NCBI RefSeq assembly: GCF_011758745.1
Contig: NZ_JAANOV010000001.1
Coordinates: 5,394,001-5,458,000, forward strand
Reading direction: 5' to 3'
From: Amycolatopsis granulosa
GTDB taxonomy: Bacteria; Actinomycetota; Actinomycetes; Mycobacteriales; Pseudonocardiaceae
DNA: 64,000 nt
Shown in pieces: positions 10,756 through 18,861 of this stretch; position 1 is the stretch's first letter, and the number at the start of each line of letters is the position of its first letter. Made by a program: the position numbers and the translations under genes. The notes under the pieces are model-generated. The model did not search any database, was not told the origin of the DNA, and was given only the letters and a program-made list of their open reading frames with translations.

Positions 10756-11226
10756 GTGAAGGTCTCGATCGAGATCAACGGCAGGACGGTCACCGGGGAG
10801 GTCGAGGACCGGACGCTGCTGGTGCACTTCGTGCGGGAACGGGCCGGGCTGACCGCGACGAACGTGGGGTGCGACACCACGTCCTGCGGCGCGTGCACCG
10901 TGCTCCTCGACGGCGAGTCGGTCAAGTCGTGCACCGTGCTGGCCGCCCAGGCCGACGGGCACGCGGTCACCACGCTGGAGGGACTGCGCGGCGACGACGG
11001 CGGGCTGCACCCGCTGCAGCGCGCGTTCCGCGAGGAACACGGCCTGCAGTGCGGGTTCTGCACCCCGGGCATGATCATGGCTTCGGTCTCGCTGCTGGCG
11101 CACAACCCGAGGCCGACGCGGCAGCAGGTCCGCGACGGCCTGGAGGGGAACCTGTGCCGCTGCACGGGTTACCACAACATCGTCAACGCGGTGATGAACG
11201 CCTCCGGACAGGAGGTGCAGCGGTGA
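10756..11226 (+). CDS. Molybdenum hydroxylase small subunit, [2Fe-2S] protein
   Basis: 156-residue electron-transfer subunit with two [2Fe-2S] clusters. The plant-ferredoxin-type cluster uses C39, C44, C47 and C59; the second uses C99, C102, C134 and C136 (C-G-F-C and C-R-C). It relays electrons from the Mo site in the large subunit to FAD in the medium subunit. GTG 10756 lies one base after the large-subunit stop, and the next gene overlaps by GTGA, so all three are translated as a set. Confidence 0.93.
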   Translation: MKVSIEINGRTVTGEVEDRTLLVHFVRERAGLTATNVGCDTTSCGACTVLLDGESVKSCTVLAAQADGHAVTTLEGLRGDDGGLHPLQRAFREEHGLQCGFCTPGMIMASVSLLAHNPRPTRQQVRDGLEGNLCRCTGYHNIVNAVMNASGQEVQR

Positions 11227-12035
11227 TCCCGGCCGCGTTCACCTACCGCCGGGTGTCCTCTGTGGACGAAGCGCTCGCGGTGGTCGCCGAGCACGGTGAC
11301 GACGCCAAGCTGCTGGCCGGCGGGCAGTCACTGCTGCCGCTGATGAAGCTGCGGTTCGCCGTGCCGGAGGTGGTCGTCGACATCGCACCGCTGGACGAGC
11401 TGCGGTACGTGCGTGCCGAGGGCGGCGAGATCGCCATCGGTGCCCTGACCCGCCACCACGACCTGCACCACGACCCGGTCCTCGCCGAGCACGCGCCGGT
11501 GCTCGCGCGGGTCGCCGGGTCGGTGGGGGACCAGCAGATCCGGCACCGCGGGACGATCGGCGGCTCGCTCGTCCACGCCGACCCGGCGGCCGACCTGCCG
11601 GCCGCGATCCTCGCGCTGGACGGGGTGCTCGTGGCGCGCGGCCCGGACGGGGAGCGCCGCATCCGGGCGGCGGAGTTCTTCCAGGGCCCGTTCGAAACCC
11701 CGCTCGCGGCCGAGGAGCTGCTGACCGAGGTGCGGGTGCCGGTGCAGGACGGCGCCGGGTGGGGGTTCGAGAAGTTCACCCGGCGGGCGCTGGACTGGGC
11801 CATCGCCGGTGTGGTGGTCGCGGGCGGCGCGGTCGCGCTGATCAACATGGGCGGTACGCCGTTGCGTGCGCCGGCCACCGAGGCGGCGCTGGCCTCCGGT
11901 GCGTCGGCGGCGGAGGCGGCGGCACTGGCCGCGGAGGGCACCTCCCCGGCCGACGAGGCGCACGCGACCGCGGAGTACCGGCAGCACCTTGCCCGCGTGC
12001 TGACCGAGCGGGCGCTGGTGGCCGCCGGGCGGTGA
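11223..12035 (+). CDS. Molybdenum hydroxylase medium subunit, FAD protein
   Basis: 270-residue FAD-binding subunit. [12 protein letters not shown] near residues 30-41 and R-G-T-I-G-G-S-L near residue 110 are the FAD pyrophosphate-binding signatures of CoxM/xanthine-dehydrogenase medium chains. It passes electrons to an external acceptor. GTG overlaps the small-subunit stop (GTGA). The C-terminal 40 residues are Ala-rich. The gene order is large-small-medium, unlike the medium-small-large order of the classical cox operon. Confidence 0.92.
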   Translation: MIPAAFTYRRVSSVDEALAVVAEHGDDAKLLAGGQSLLPLMKLRFAVPEVVVDIAPLDELRYVRAEGGEIAIGALTRHHDLHHDPVLAEHAPVLARVAGSVGDQQIRHRGTIGGSLVHADPAADLPAAILALDGVLVARGPDGERRIRAAEFFQGPFETPLAAEELLTEVRVPVQDGAGWGFEKFTRRALDWAIAGVVVAGGAVALINMGGTPLRAPATEAALASGASAAEAAALAAEGTSPADEAHATAEYRQHLARVLTERALVAAGR

Positions 12036-12046
12036 GGGCCGCCTGC

Positions 12047-12547
12047 TCAGCCGGCCAGCAGGACGACGCCGTCGTCGTCGGCGTAGAGCAGGTCACCCGG
12101 GTGGAAGGTGATGCCGCCGAAGCCGACCGGCACGTCCAGCTGGCCGGTGCCCGCCTTGGCGCTCTTCCTCGGGGTCGTGCCCAGCGCCTTGATGCCGATC
12201 GGCAGTCCGGCGAGCACCGCGCTGTCCCGCACGGCGCCGTTGATCACGAGGCCGGCCCACCCGTTGTCGGCCGCGGACCGGGCGATGAGGTCGCCGCTGA
12301 GCGCGGTGTGCAGCGAGCCGCGCCCGTCGATCACCAGCACCGCGCCCTCACCCGGCGTGGCGAGCACCTGCTTGACCAGACCGTTGTCCTGGTGGCAGGC
12401 CACGGTCCGGACCCGGCCGGAGAACACCCGCTCGCCGCCGAACTGGCGGAACTGCGTGTCGCACACCCGGAGCTCGTCGCCGTGCTCGTCGACCAGGTCG
12501 GCAGTGGAGAAGGACACCGAGGAGGACCCGGCGGAGGATGCCGTCAC
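12047..12547 (-). CDS. rraA: RraA-type 4-hydroxy-4-methyl-2-oxoglutarate aldolase-like protein
   Basis: 166 residues. It matches the RraA/HMG-aldolase fold with [13 protein letters not shown], then [14 protein letters not shown], then G-T-x-P-R-K-S and a C-terminal Y-A-D-D-D-G-V-V. The G-D-x(n)-G-x-R-D elements bind metal and substrate in the aldolases. In enterobacteria RraA inhibits RNase E, while most actinobacterial members are annotated as aldolases, so the role is undecided. GTG 12547 is preceded by AAAGGCGAG. It ends 12 bases from the convergent medium-subunit gene. Confidence 0.85.
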   Translation of the reverse strand: MTASSAGSSSVSFSTADLVDEHGDELRVCDTQFRQFGGERVFSGRVRTVACHQDNGLVKQVLATPGEGAVLVIDGRGSLHTALSGDLIARSAADNGWAGLVINGAVRDSAVLAGLPIGIKALGTTPRKSAKAGTGQLDVPVGFGGITFHPGDLLYADDDGVVLLAG

Positions 12548-12676
12548 GCTGTCTCGCCTTTCGTCGTGGTCGCCCGCGGGCCGAGCACGGCCTGCGCAGG
12601 CGAACGTACCTTGCCCGGGGTGGGCGGGGCCTCGCCGGTGACCAGGCCGACACGGGCCGGGTGGCAGGATCGGGGG

Positions 12677-13375
12677 GTGACGATCTCTCCTTCGGTGGCG
12701 CGGGCCCTGGCCGGGGCCGGGCTCGCCGGCTGGCTGGTGTGGTCGATCGTCGTGGAGTCGGCGATGCCGTCCTGGTTCGATCTGGACGACTCCTGCCCGG
12801 GCGCCCGGTCGGCCGAGCGCAGGTACTTCCCGCCGAGCGCGACGTGCATCTCCGAGGAGGGGCCGGTCGAGTACCTGCCGCGGTCCACCACGCTGCTGCT
12901 GACCGTCGCCGCGGTGGTCCTGGCGGTGCTGACCGTGACCGGGCTGGCGGTGCTCGGGTCCGGGCTGCGGCGGCCCGCGCCGCCGTCGGCGCCGGGCGCC
13001 CGGCGGCCCGTGCGGCACGTGCTGGGCGCGGCTGCGCTGGGGGCGGCCGGGTGCGCGATCGCGCGTGTCGTGCTGGTCCTCGCGGTGTTCACCGGTGGCC
13101 CGCCGGGGGTGATCACCGTCGCGGTGATCCTCGTGCTGGCCGCCATCGGCGCCGCGGCCGCGCTGCACCGGGGGTGCGGGCCGGGTGGCGATCCGCGCCG
13201 GCGGGCGACCGTCCTCGTGGTGACCGGGACCGCCGTGGTGGCCGGCGTGGTGGTCACCGCCTGGCAGGACTACGGTCCGGACCGGACCGTCCTGGGTCCG
13301 GCCTGGACGTTCGCGCTGGGCGGGGCGGTGTTCGCGGCGGTGGCGGGCCTGCAATGGTGGCCCGCGCGCGCCTAA
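12677..13375 (+). CDS. Four-helix membrane protein of unknown function
   Basis: 232 residues with about six hydrophobic segments: one near residues 8-25, one near 67-90, then four between about 105 and 232. A 40-residue polar loop after the first segment contains two Cys (D-D-S-C-P-G and S-A-T-C-I-S) that could form an extracytoplasmic disulfide. There is no transporter or enzyme motif. CAGGAT lies 7 bases before GTG 12677, so the mRNA may be leaderless. Convergent with DUF6510, overlapping it by four bases. I do not recognise a family. The helix count is by eye. Confidence 0.65.
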   Translation: MTISPSVARALAGAGLAGWLVWSIVVESAMPSWFDLDDSCPGARSAERRYFPPSATCISEEGPVEYLPRSTTLLLTVAAVVLAVLTVTGLAVLGSGLRRPAPPSAPGARRPVRHVLGAAALGAAGCAIARVVLVLAVFTGGPPGVITVAVILVLAAIGAAAALHRGCGPGGDPRRRATVLVVTGTAVVAGVVVTAWQDYGPDRTVLGPAWTFALGGAVFAAVAGLQWWPARA

Positions 13376-13641
13376 CCCTCCGGCAGCGGGATGCGCAGGC
13401 TGGACGTGCCGGTGAGATCCAGCCACGCCGCGTCGCGGCCGCGCACCAGCTTCAGCACGACCGCGTCGCAGCCGGGGCACCGGGCGACCAGACCGGGGGC
13501 GTGCCGGTAGACACGCAGGGCCGCGACCGCGTCGGCGCGGCCGCAGCTCACGCACCGGGTCGTGGCGCCGGTGATGTCCACGGCGAAGATCTCGCCGACC
13601 GGTCCGGCGAGGGCGTTGCCGTCTTCGAAGAGCTCGCTCAT
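13372..13641 (-). CDS. DUF6510-type zinc-ribbon protein
   Basis: 89 residues. [11 protein letters not shown] at the start, then C-V-S-C near 30-33 and C-P-G-C near 56-59, suggest a four-Cys zinc-ribbon. The family (DUF6510) has no known biochemical role. It is the last gene of a three-gene operon after a sulfite-oxidase-like protein and a flavin reductase, with only one base between the reductase stop and this start. It may mature or couple that redox pair. Confidence 0.8.
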   Translation of the reverse strand: MSELFEDGNALAGPVGEIFAVDITGATTRCVSCGRADAVAALRVYRHAPGLVARCPGCDAVVLKLVRGRDAAWLDLTGTSSLRIPLPEG

Positions 13642-13642
13642 G

Positions 13643-14374
13643 TCAGCTCCCGCTGGGCCCGAAACGTTCGGTTTTGACGCGCCGCGGATCGTGTCCCAGC
13701 GCGACGAGGACGTCCGCGATCGTCTCGACGAACCCGGTCGGGCCGCACACGAAGCACTGCGGCGCGAACTCCGCGGGCCAGCCCGCCGTGTTGACGTCGG
13801 CGATGCCGATCCGGTGCGGCTCGCCCGGCCAGTCCGCCGGTGCCTTCCGGGTGTAGACGACGGTGACGTCCAGACCGGGCTCGGGGCGGCGCAGCTCGCC
13901 GGCGTAGTACACGTCGGCCGGGGTGCGTACCGAGTACAGCAGCTTGACGGGTGCGCGGCTGCCCGCCGCGCGGCGGGCGCGGATCATCGCCATCAGCGGC
14001 ACGATGCCCGCCCCGCCCGCGATGAGCAGCACCGGATCGGGTGAGGTGGGCCGCCACACGAACCACCCGCCCACGGGGCCGCGCAGCTCGACCGGGTCGC
14101 CGACGGCGAACACCTCGGTCAGGTACGGCGACACCTCGCCGCCGGGGACGCGCTGCACGGTGATCGCGACGCGGTCGCCGGCGGCGGGCGCGGCCAGCGA
14201 GTAGGTGCGGGTGGTGCGGTAGCCGTCCTCGGCGGTGAGGCGCAGGTCGACGTGCTGCCCGGCGAGGTGACCCGGCCAGCCGGGCACGTCGAGCACGAGG
14301 GTGCGCGCGGTGGGCGTCTCGTCGCGGACCTCGGCGAGGCGCCCGACCCGCCACGCCAGCCGGCCCTGGACCAC
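13643..14374 (-). CDS. Ferredoxin-NADP reductase-like FAD/NAD oxidoreductase
   Basis: 243 residues of the FNR superfamily. R-T-Y-S-L-A near residue 59 is the FAD-binding R-x-Y-S motif. G-G-A-G-I-V-P-L near 118-125 is the NAD(P)-binding glycine loop, and C-G-P-T-G-F near the end is the C-G-P motif facing the flavin. There is no [2Fe-2S] domain, so it should pass electrons to a separate partner. GTG 14374 begins one base after the stop of the molybdopterin gene and has an AGGGGGA Shine-Dalgarno inside that gene. The pair is probably a two-component redox enzyme. Confidence 0.88.
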   Translation of the reverse strand: MVQGRLAWRVGRLAEVRDETPTARTLVLDVPGWPGHLAGQHVDLRLTAEDGYRTTRTYSLAAPAAGDRVAITVQRVPGGEVSPYLTEVFAVGDPVELRGPVGGWFVWRPTSPDPVLLIAGGAGIVPLMAMIRARRAAGSRAPVKLLYSVRTPADVYYAGELRRPEPGLDVTVVYTRKAPADWPGEPHRIGIADVNTAGWPAEFAPQCFVCGPTGFVETIADVLVALGHDPRRVKTERFGPSGS

Positions 14375-14375
14375 G

Positions 14376-14975
14376 TCAGTCCCCCTGGTAGCGCTGTTCG
14401 CGCCACGGGTCGCCGTAGGTGTGGTACCCGGCGGCCTCCCAGAAGCCGAGGTCCTCGTCGAGGGTGAGCCGCAGGCCCTCGATCCACTTGGCGGACTTCC
14501 AGAAGTACAGGTGCGGCACCAGCAGCCGCGCCGGGCCACCGTGCTCCGGAGCGAGCTCCTCGCCCTCGAACTCGTAGGCGATCCAGGCCTGGCCGTCGAG
14601 CAGGTCCTCCAGCGGCAGGTTCGTGGTGTAGCCGCCGTGACACTCGGCCAGCACGTAGTCGGCGGCGGTGTCCACATCGGCCAGCAGGGTGTCCAGCGAC
14701 ATGCCCCGCCAGCTGGTGCCGAGCTTCGACCACCGCGTCACGCAGTGGATGTCCACGGTCGGTGTCTCCGACGGCAGCGCCAGCAGGTCGGCCCACGACC
14801 ACTCGTGCGTCCGTCCGGTTTCCGTGGTGACCGTGAAGCGCCAGTTCTCCGTCCGCACCCGCGGAGTCGGTCCGGCGGACAGGACGGGGAAGTCCTCGAC
14901 CAGGTACTGCCCGGGCGGCAGTTTCTCGTCCGCGGTTCGCGCCCGGCCCCGGAACCCGGGAGTCACGATGCCCAT
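14376..14975 (-). CDS. Sulfite-oxidase-family molybdopterin protein (YedY/MsrP-like)
   Basis: 199-residue single-domain Mo-cofactor protein. D-I-H-C-V-T-R-W-S near residues 95-103 carries the Cys expected to ligate Mo. A-E-C-H-G-G-Y-T-T, then L-V-P-H-L-Y-F-W-K-S-A-K-W, are further family motifs. There is no Tat signal peptide, unlike MsrP, so it is likely cytoplasmic. The C-terminal dimer domain of true sulfite oxidases is missing. ATG 14975 follows GAAAGGGGAC. It is first in an operon with an FNR-like reductase, so it may act as a reductase on S- or N-oxides. The substrate is unknown. Confidence 0.87.
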   Translation of the reverse strand: MGIVTPGFRGRARTADEKLPPGQYLVEDFPVLSAGPTPRVRTENWRFTVTTETGRTHEWSWADLLALPSETPTVDIHCVTRWSKLGTSWRGMSLDTLLADVDTAADYVLAECHGGYTTNLPLEDLLDGQAWIAYEFEGEELAPEHGGPARLLVPHLYFWKSAKWIEGLRLTLDEDLGFWEAAGYHTYGDPWREQRYQGD

Positions 14976-15109
14976 CCACGTCCCCTTTCCGAGGTGTCGA
15001 CCGCGAGTCTAGGCGGCCGTGCGCGACGGGGCGCCGGCCGAACCGGGTCGCCGGCGACGCGCGGGTCACGGTCTCCCGGCGTAGCTGGGGAGCGGCCGCG
15101 CCCGGCTGA

Positions 15110-15619
15110 TCAGCGGCGGGCGCGGTAGGTGCGCATCTTGTGCCGCGCGCCGCAGATGTCCATGCTGCACCACACGCCGTTGCCGGCCGGGGAGCGGTCG
15201 TAGAACAGCCACCGGCACTCCGGCGCGCGGCACGGTTTGAGCCGCCGCGCCCGGCCGGTCACCTCGGCCCGGAACAGGACGTCCAGCAGCCGGGCGATCA
15301 GGCCGTCCACCCCGCCGCCCGCCGGGGCCAGCGCGGGGCCCGGCCAGCGCGGTCCGCTCACCGCCACGGCGGCGAACTCGTTCAGCTCGGCGGTCACGTC
15401 GGCGCCGCCCAGGTGTTCCCGCAGCGTCTCCCGGAACCGCACCAGCCGCGCCCGCCCGGGCTCGTCCAGGGTGAGGTCGGCCAGCGCGTGCCCGGCCAGC
15501 CACCGCGCGGCGGCGCCGGGCTCGCTCAGGTGGTCCTCGTCGTAGAGGAACCGCGCCGAGTTGCCGAACACCTCGAGCGGCCGCAGCTCGTCCGGTGCGG
15601 CGGGGCGCGCGTAGGCCAT
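15110..15619 (-). CDS. ABATE/CGNR zinc-finger regulator
   Basis: 169 residues. The N-terminal ABATE-type helical domain contains a stress-sensor-like region of unknown ligand, and the C-terminal 40 residues form the CGNR zinc finger: C-R-A-P-E-C-R-W-L-F-Y-D, then W-C-S-M-D-I-C-G-A-R. The family tetrad C-G-N-R is C-G-A-R here. These proteins are presumed DNA-binding regulators in actinomycetes. TAACCT lies 6 bases before the ATG (leaderless). It is divergent from a methyltransferase gene with only 44 bases between, which may be its target. Confidence 0.88.
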   Translation of the reverse strand: MAYARPAAPDELRPLEVFGNSARFLYDEDHLSEPGAAARWLAGHALADLTLDEPGRARLVRFRETLREHLGGADVTAELNEFAAVAVSGPRWPGPALAPAGGGVDGLIARLLDVLFRAEVTGRARRLKPCRAPECRWLFYDRSPAGNGVWCSMDICGARHKMRTYRARR

Positions 15620-15663
15620 GTTCGCAGGTTACCCATGCGGCGTCCCGGCGTTACCGTGACGGG

Positions 15664-16485
15664 ATGGTCAACGAGGACGAGGCACGGGACTGGAACGGCG
15701 AGACGGGGCGCTACTGGGCCACCCACGCCGGGCACTACGACGCGATGCTGGCCCGCCTGACGCCCCACCTGCTCGACGCCGCCGGCATCCGGCCGGGGGA
15801 GCGGGTCCTCGACATCGGCTGCGGGTGCGGCACCACCGCGTTGCTGGCGGCCGGGCGCGGTGCGCGGGTGCTCGGCGCGGACCTGTCCGGTCCGATGCTC
15901 GCCGTGGCCCGCGAGCGTGCCGCGGGCCGCGACGGTATCCGGTTCGACCAGGCCGACGTGCAGGTCCACGACTTCGGCGCGGGTGTGTTCGACCTGGCCC
16001 TGAGCCGGTTCGGGGTGATGTTCTTCGACGATCCGCTCGCCGCGTTCACCAACGTCACGCGGGCACTGCGGCCCGGTGGCCGGGTGGCGTTCCTGTGCTG
16101 GCGGGACCTGCGCGAGAACCAGCACCGGGCGCTCCCGCTGGACGTGATCGGGCGGTACGCCGACACCAGCGGCGTGACGTCGCCCGGGCCGGGGATGTTC
16201 TCCTTCGCGCGGCCGGAGTACCTGCGCGAGGTGCTGGCCGGGGCGGGGCTGACCGGTGCCGGGGTGGCGGAGCTCCGGGAGCCGGTCCGGCTCGGCGCGG
16301 ATGCCGCGTCGGCGGCGGATTTCCTGCGCCACGGCGCCATGTTCCGGGCGATCCTCGCCCGGTGCCCGGCGGACACCGTGGCGCGGGCGACCGCCGCCCT
16401 GACCGAGGCGCTGGTGCCCTACCAGACGCCCGGCGGGGTCTGGCTGGAATCGGCCGCGTGGCTCGTCACCGCCCGCAAGCCGTGA
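15664..16485 (+). CDS. SAM-dependent class I methyltransferase
   Basis: 273 residues. Motif I V-L-D-I-G-C-G-C-G-T-T near 45-55 binds SAM. Motif II is G-A-D-L-S-G-P-M-L, then the Q-A-D-V and L-R-P-G-G-R-V-A-F motifs of small-molecule methyltransferases (UbiE-like, Methyltransf_11/25). An earlier in-frame start at 15595 was rejected because TACCGT ends 7 bases before ATG 15664 and that start would overlap the divergent regulator. It shares a TGATG junction with the next gene. The substrate is unknown. Confidence 0.88.
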   Translation: MVNEDEARDWNGETGRYWATHAGHYDAMLARLTPHLLDAAGIRPGERVLDIGCGCGTTALLAAGRGARVLGADLSGPMLAVARERAAGRDGIRFDQADVQVHDFGAGVFDLALSRFGVMFFDDPLAAFTNVTRALRPGGRVAFLCWRDLRENQHRALPLDVIGRYADTSGVTSPGPGMFSFARPEYLREVLAGAGLTGAGVAELREPVRLGADAASAADFLRHGAMFRAILARCPADTVARATAALTEALVPYQTPGGVWLESAAWLVTARKP

Positions 16486-17087
16486 TGGTGCCGACGCGCC
16501 GGTCGCTGCACGGCATCGCGGAGCTGCTGCTGGCCGGTCCCCAGTTCCGGGCCGGTCACGGCATCCGCCTGCGGATCACGCCGGGCGGGTTCGCCACCAC
16601 CGGCGAGCCGGACCTGCGCCTCGACGGCGATCTGCTCGTGGCCGGTGCGCAGCGGATCCCGGTCGCCGGGCGGCGTTACGCCGATCTCGGCGCCGAGGCC
16701 GGTGTGCAGGCGGGCGCACCGGCCGGGGCCTATGCCGGTGGTTCCGGCGTTCGGCCGGACGAGGAGGTCCGCCTCGATCCGGAGCCGGCGCGGCTGATCC
16801 TGCATGCGTTCGCCGAGGGCGAGGAGGCGTTGCGCGCGTTCGCACCCGCGGTGCCGCCGGTGCTGTGGCCGGAGCACTTCGACCTGGCGGTCGTGGTGGA
16901 CGAGGCGACTTACGGGATCTGCGCGGGGGACGCCCACCTGCCGGAGCCCTACGCCTACGTCCGACCGCACCGGCCGCGGACGGGTCCGTTCTGGACCGCG
17001 CCCTTCGGGGCCGCCCGCCCCCTGCGGGAACTCGGTGGTACCGCGGAGATCCACCGCTTCTTCGCCGACGGCCGCGCGGCGTTGTAG
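16485..17087 (+). CDS. Hypothetical protein, 200 aa
   Basis: 200 residues starting with ATG in the TGATG stop-start junction of the methyltransferase gene, so co-translated. It is acidic, with L-R-I-T-P-G-G-F-A-T-T, an Ala/Gly-rich insert near 65-90 and W-P-E-H-F-D-L-A-V-V-V-D-E-A-T-Y-G near 127-143, suggesting an alpha/beta cytoplasmic protein. There is no signal peptide or known catalytic motif. I do not recognise a family. A perfect 13-base palindrome (17088-17100) follows the stop. Confidence 0.7.
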   Translation: MVPTRRSLHGIAELLLAGPQFRAGHGIRLRITPGGFATTGEPDLRLDGDLLVAGAQRIPVAGRRYADLGAEAGVQAGAPAGAYAGGSGVRPDEEVRLDPEPARLILHAFAEGEEALRAFAPAVPPVLWPEHFDLAVVVDEATYGICAGDAHLPEPYAYVRPHRPRTGPFWTAPFGAARPLRELGGTAEIHRFFADGRAAL

Positions 17088-17213
17088 CTCCACAGTGGAG
17101 GACCCCGGTACGTCCCGGGCGGTGAGCGTGGTGACGCCTATCCTCGGCGTGCCCGCGTTCGCCGCCGTCCCCCCGGGCGTCCACTGCGGACGATGCGGAC
17201 GGTGCGGTGAGCG

Positions 17214-17447
17214 TCAGCGCAGGGCTTCGCGGCCGGCGTCGGTGAGCTTGGCGGGAATGCGCGCGCCGGTACCGGGCACGCGGCGGACGAGGCCGGCGTG
17301 GATCAGCATCCGTGCGCCGAACTGGTCGCAGCAGGACATTCCGTCCACGTAGACGTGCGGCTCGCTGCTCGCGGTCAGTTCCACGCGGCCTTCGGCAACC
17401 GCTTTCAGGAACTCGGCGTCACGGTGGGTCAGGGTGGACGCGGTCAT
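17214..17447 (-). CDS. Small winged-helix-like protein, 77 aa
   Basis: 77 residues. The C-terminal half resembles a winged helix: G-A-R-M-L-I-H-A-G-L-V-R-R-V, then I-P-A-K-L-T-D-A-G-R-E-A-L. A C-C pair sits in the middle (M-S-C-C-D-Q-F). A DNA- or RNA-binding role is plausible but unproven. ATG 17447 is preceded by AAAGGTG. Its promoter region contains a 14-base palindrome and a TTGTTCAACAA-type operator, so it is probably tightly controlled or autoregulated. Confidence 0.6.
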   Translation of the reverse strand: MTASTLTHRDAEFLKAVAEGRVELTASSEPHVYVDGMSCCDQFGARMLIHAGLVRRVPGTGARIPAKLTDAGREALR

Positions 17448-17472
17448 CGCTGGAGCACCTTTCGCAGAGAGG

Positions 17473-17541
17473 TGTGGTGCACCACAGACTAGAGGATTGT
17501 TCAACAATGTGGCAACTGTGTTGACGGATCGTTCAACAATC
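17473..17541. promoter_or_regulatory. Operator cluster in a divergent promoter
   Basis: Three palindromes occur in 69 bases. TGTGGTGCACCACA (17473-17486) is perfect. ATTGTTCAACAAT (17496-17508) is perfect around a central C. GATCGTTCAACAATC (17527-17541) has one mismatch. The last two share TTCAACAAT and their centres are 32 bases apart, three helical turns. A leftward promoter (TTGCCA-N18-TAGTCT) brackets the first TTCAACAAT site. Confidence 0.6.
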
Positions 17542-17549
17542 AGTACGGT
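17521..17549 (+). promoter_or_regulatory. Rightward promoter with operator in its spacer
   Basis: TTGACG (17521-17526), 17-base spacer, TACGGT (17544-17549). The spacer is almost entirely the second TTCAACAAT palindrome, so a bound repressor would block RNA polymerase. The start site is expected near 17557. Confidence 0.55.
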
Positions 17550-17557
17550 TGCGGAGT

Positions 17558-17632
17558 ATGCGACCCAGCTCACACAATTCCCGGCAGAATCACGGTGGCG
17601 GCGACCCGGACGACATCTCCTGGATCCCCTGA
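17558..17632 (+). CDS. Candidate leaderless 24-residue peptide
   Basis: ATG 17558 begins at the expected transcription start of the 17521 promoter, and the frame stops at 17632. The peptide is hydrophilic: M-R-P-S-S-H, then N-H-G-G-G-D-P-D-D-I-S-W-I-P. There is no signal peptide, and too few residues for family assignment. The only support is the precise promoter-to-ATG spacing. It could equally be the 5' end of an untranslated transcript. Confidence 0.3.
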   Translation: MRPSSHNSRQNHGGGDPDDISWIP

Positions 17633-17775
17633 ACTGGTGAGGACCGGCCGGTAACACGCCCCGGTTTCGCCTCGATTCATGGGTTAAGGCCCGCGCGGAG
17701 GGTGGGCACGAAACCTCCGGCCCCGCCGTCTTGCCCGGCGCTCGAACTCCCCCTCGGAGCGGCGTGGCAGGCGAG

Positions 17776-17818
17776 TGGCCCCCGAGTGCGGACTCCCAAC
17801 TGCCCCGTACTCGGGGGC
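17776..17818. terminator. Hairpin at end of lipoprotein gene
   Basis: Eleven-base perfect stem 17776-17786 with 17808-17818 (GGCCCCCGAGT and its complement), loop of 21. It begins directly after the minus-strand lipoprotein stop at 17820. The stretch 17633-17775 shows nothing recognisable. Confidence 0.5.
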
Positions 17819-17819
17819 C

Positions 17820-18785
17820 CTATTCGTAGACCACGTAGACCGGCTTGGGCTGCAGTGCCAGCACCTGCTCGGGCGTCATCAGCGGCTTCCCGCCGCGGGT
17901 GTCCTCCTCGTAGAAGAGCTTGAACCCCGCCTGCACGTGGTCGGGCCGGTGTTGCATCACCAGGTCCCAGGTCGTCTTCTTCGCGTCGGCGCTGCCGATG
18001 CCGTCCACCACGTTGACCACCGCGACCCCGTTGTGCCGCGTCAGGCCGGCCGGCTCCTGCACCACCGACACCGCCACCTGGTGGTACACCATGATCTTCT
18101 CCGGCAACCGGTGGCGCGCCACGATCGAGGACAGGTACGCCGCCACCCCGTCCAGTTCCGTGCCCGTGGTGCGGCCGAACTTCTGGCCCGGCACGACCCC
18201 GGGTTCGACGGCCCACTCGGGGTCGAGCGCGACGCCGACGTCCGGCTCGGCCAGCCAGCGCTCGAACGCCTGGACCTCCGGCAGGAAGTCCGCCCGACCG
18301 GGCTGGATGTTGAGCAGCAGCTGCCCGCCGAGCGCTCGCGCCGCCTCCAGGTAGCGTCCGATCGTGCCGTCGCCGGTGCGGCTGCGGTACATCCCGTCCG
18401 GCCCGGGTGACGGGTTCACCGTGGTCGCGATCAGCTCGACCACCGGCACGATCGGCCGGTCCCGCGGATAGGTGGCGATCAGCTCGCGCAACTGGGCGGA
18501 GGCCGTGCGCAGATCGCCGGTCATCCGGCCCAGCGCGGGGCTGCCCGGCGCTCCGCAGTAGCCGATCAGCAGATGACCGTCGAGGACGCTGTGGGCCGCG
18601 ACCTGGACGTCCGGGATGCGGCGCAGCCCGGCGGCCGGGGATTCCAGGGGCGGCGGGCCGCCCGGGGACAGCCGCGACAACGCCGGCATCGACAAGAAAC
18701 CATCACCGCTGCTGCAGGCCGTGGTCGCCGCACCCGCGAGTACCGCGGTGAGGAACGCCCGCCTGCCGACCCTGCTCCCCGCCAT
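17820..18785 (-). CDS. Predicted lipoprotein, 321 aa, unknown function
   Basis: 321 residues. The N-terminus G-R-R-A-F-L-T-A-V-L-A-G-A-A-T-T-A-C is a twin-arginine-like signal with a lipobox Cys at about 24, so export and lipid anchoring outside the membrane are expected. The mature part looks like a beta/alpha barrel, with L-L-I-G-Y-C-G near 75, an N-I-Q-P-G-R-A-D-F-L strand, and V-A-L-D-P-E-W near 200 whose D and E could be catalytic. This is reminiscent of glycoside-hydrolase-like extracellular proteins, but I cannot name a family. ATG 18785 fits the signal peptide better than 18821. Confidence 0.72.
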   Translation of the reverse strand: MAGSRVGRRAFLTAVLAGAATTACSSGDGFLSMPALSRLSPGGPPPLESPAAGLRRIPDVQVAAHSVLDGHLLIGYCGAPGSPALGRMTGDLRTASAQLRELIATYPRDRPIVPVVELIATTVNPSPGPDGMYRSRTGDGTIGRYLEAARALGGQLLLNIQPGRADFLPEVQAFERWLAEPDVGVALDPEWAVEPGVVPGQKFGRTTGTELDGVAAYLSSIVARHRLPEKIMVYHQVAVSVVQEPAGLTRHNGVAVVNVVDGIGSADAKKTTWDLVMQHRPDHVQAGFKLFYEEDTRGGKPLMTPEQVLALQPKPVYVVYE

Positions 18786-18861
18786 GCCTGCGGGATGCCC
18801 TGGTCTGCACCACTTACACACCGCAGCAGGAAAATCACTCCGCGGAGACGACCGGGGATCG

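Noticed and set aside
8514-12035. True aerobic CO dehydrogenase operon
   Set aside because: The active-site loop is of form II, lacking the Cys that binds the Mo-Cu centre.
17120-17349. Plus-strand frame with C-G-R-C-G-R-C near its start
   Set aside because: Most of it runs antisense to the winged-helix-like gene and becomes low-complexity; the cysteine pattern arises from a short GC repeat.
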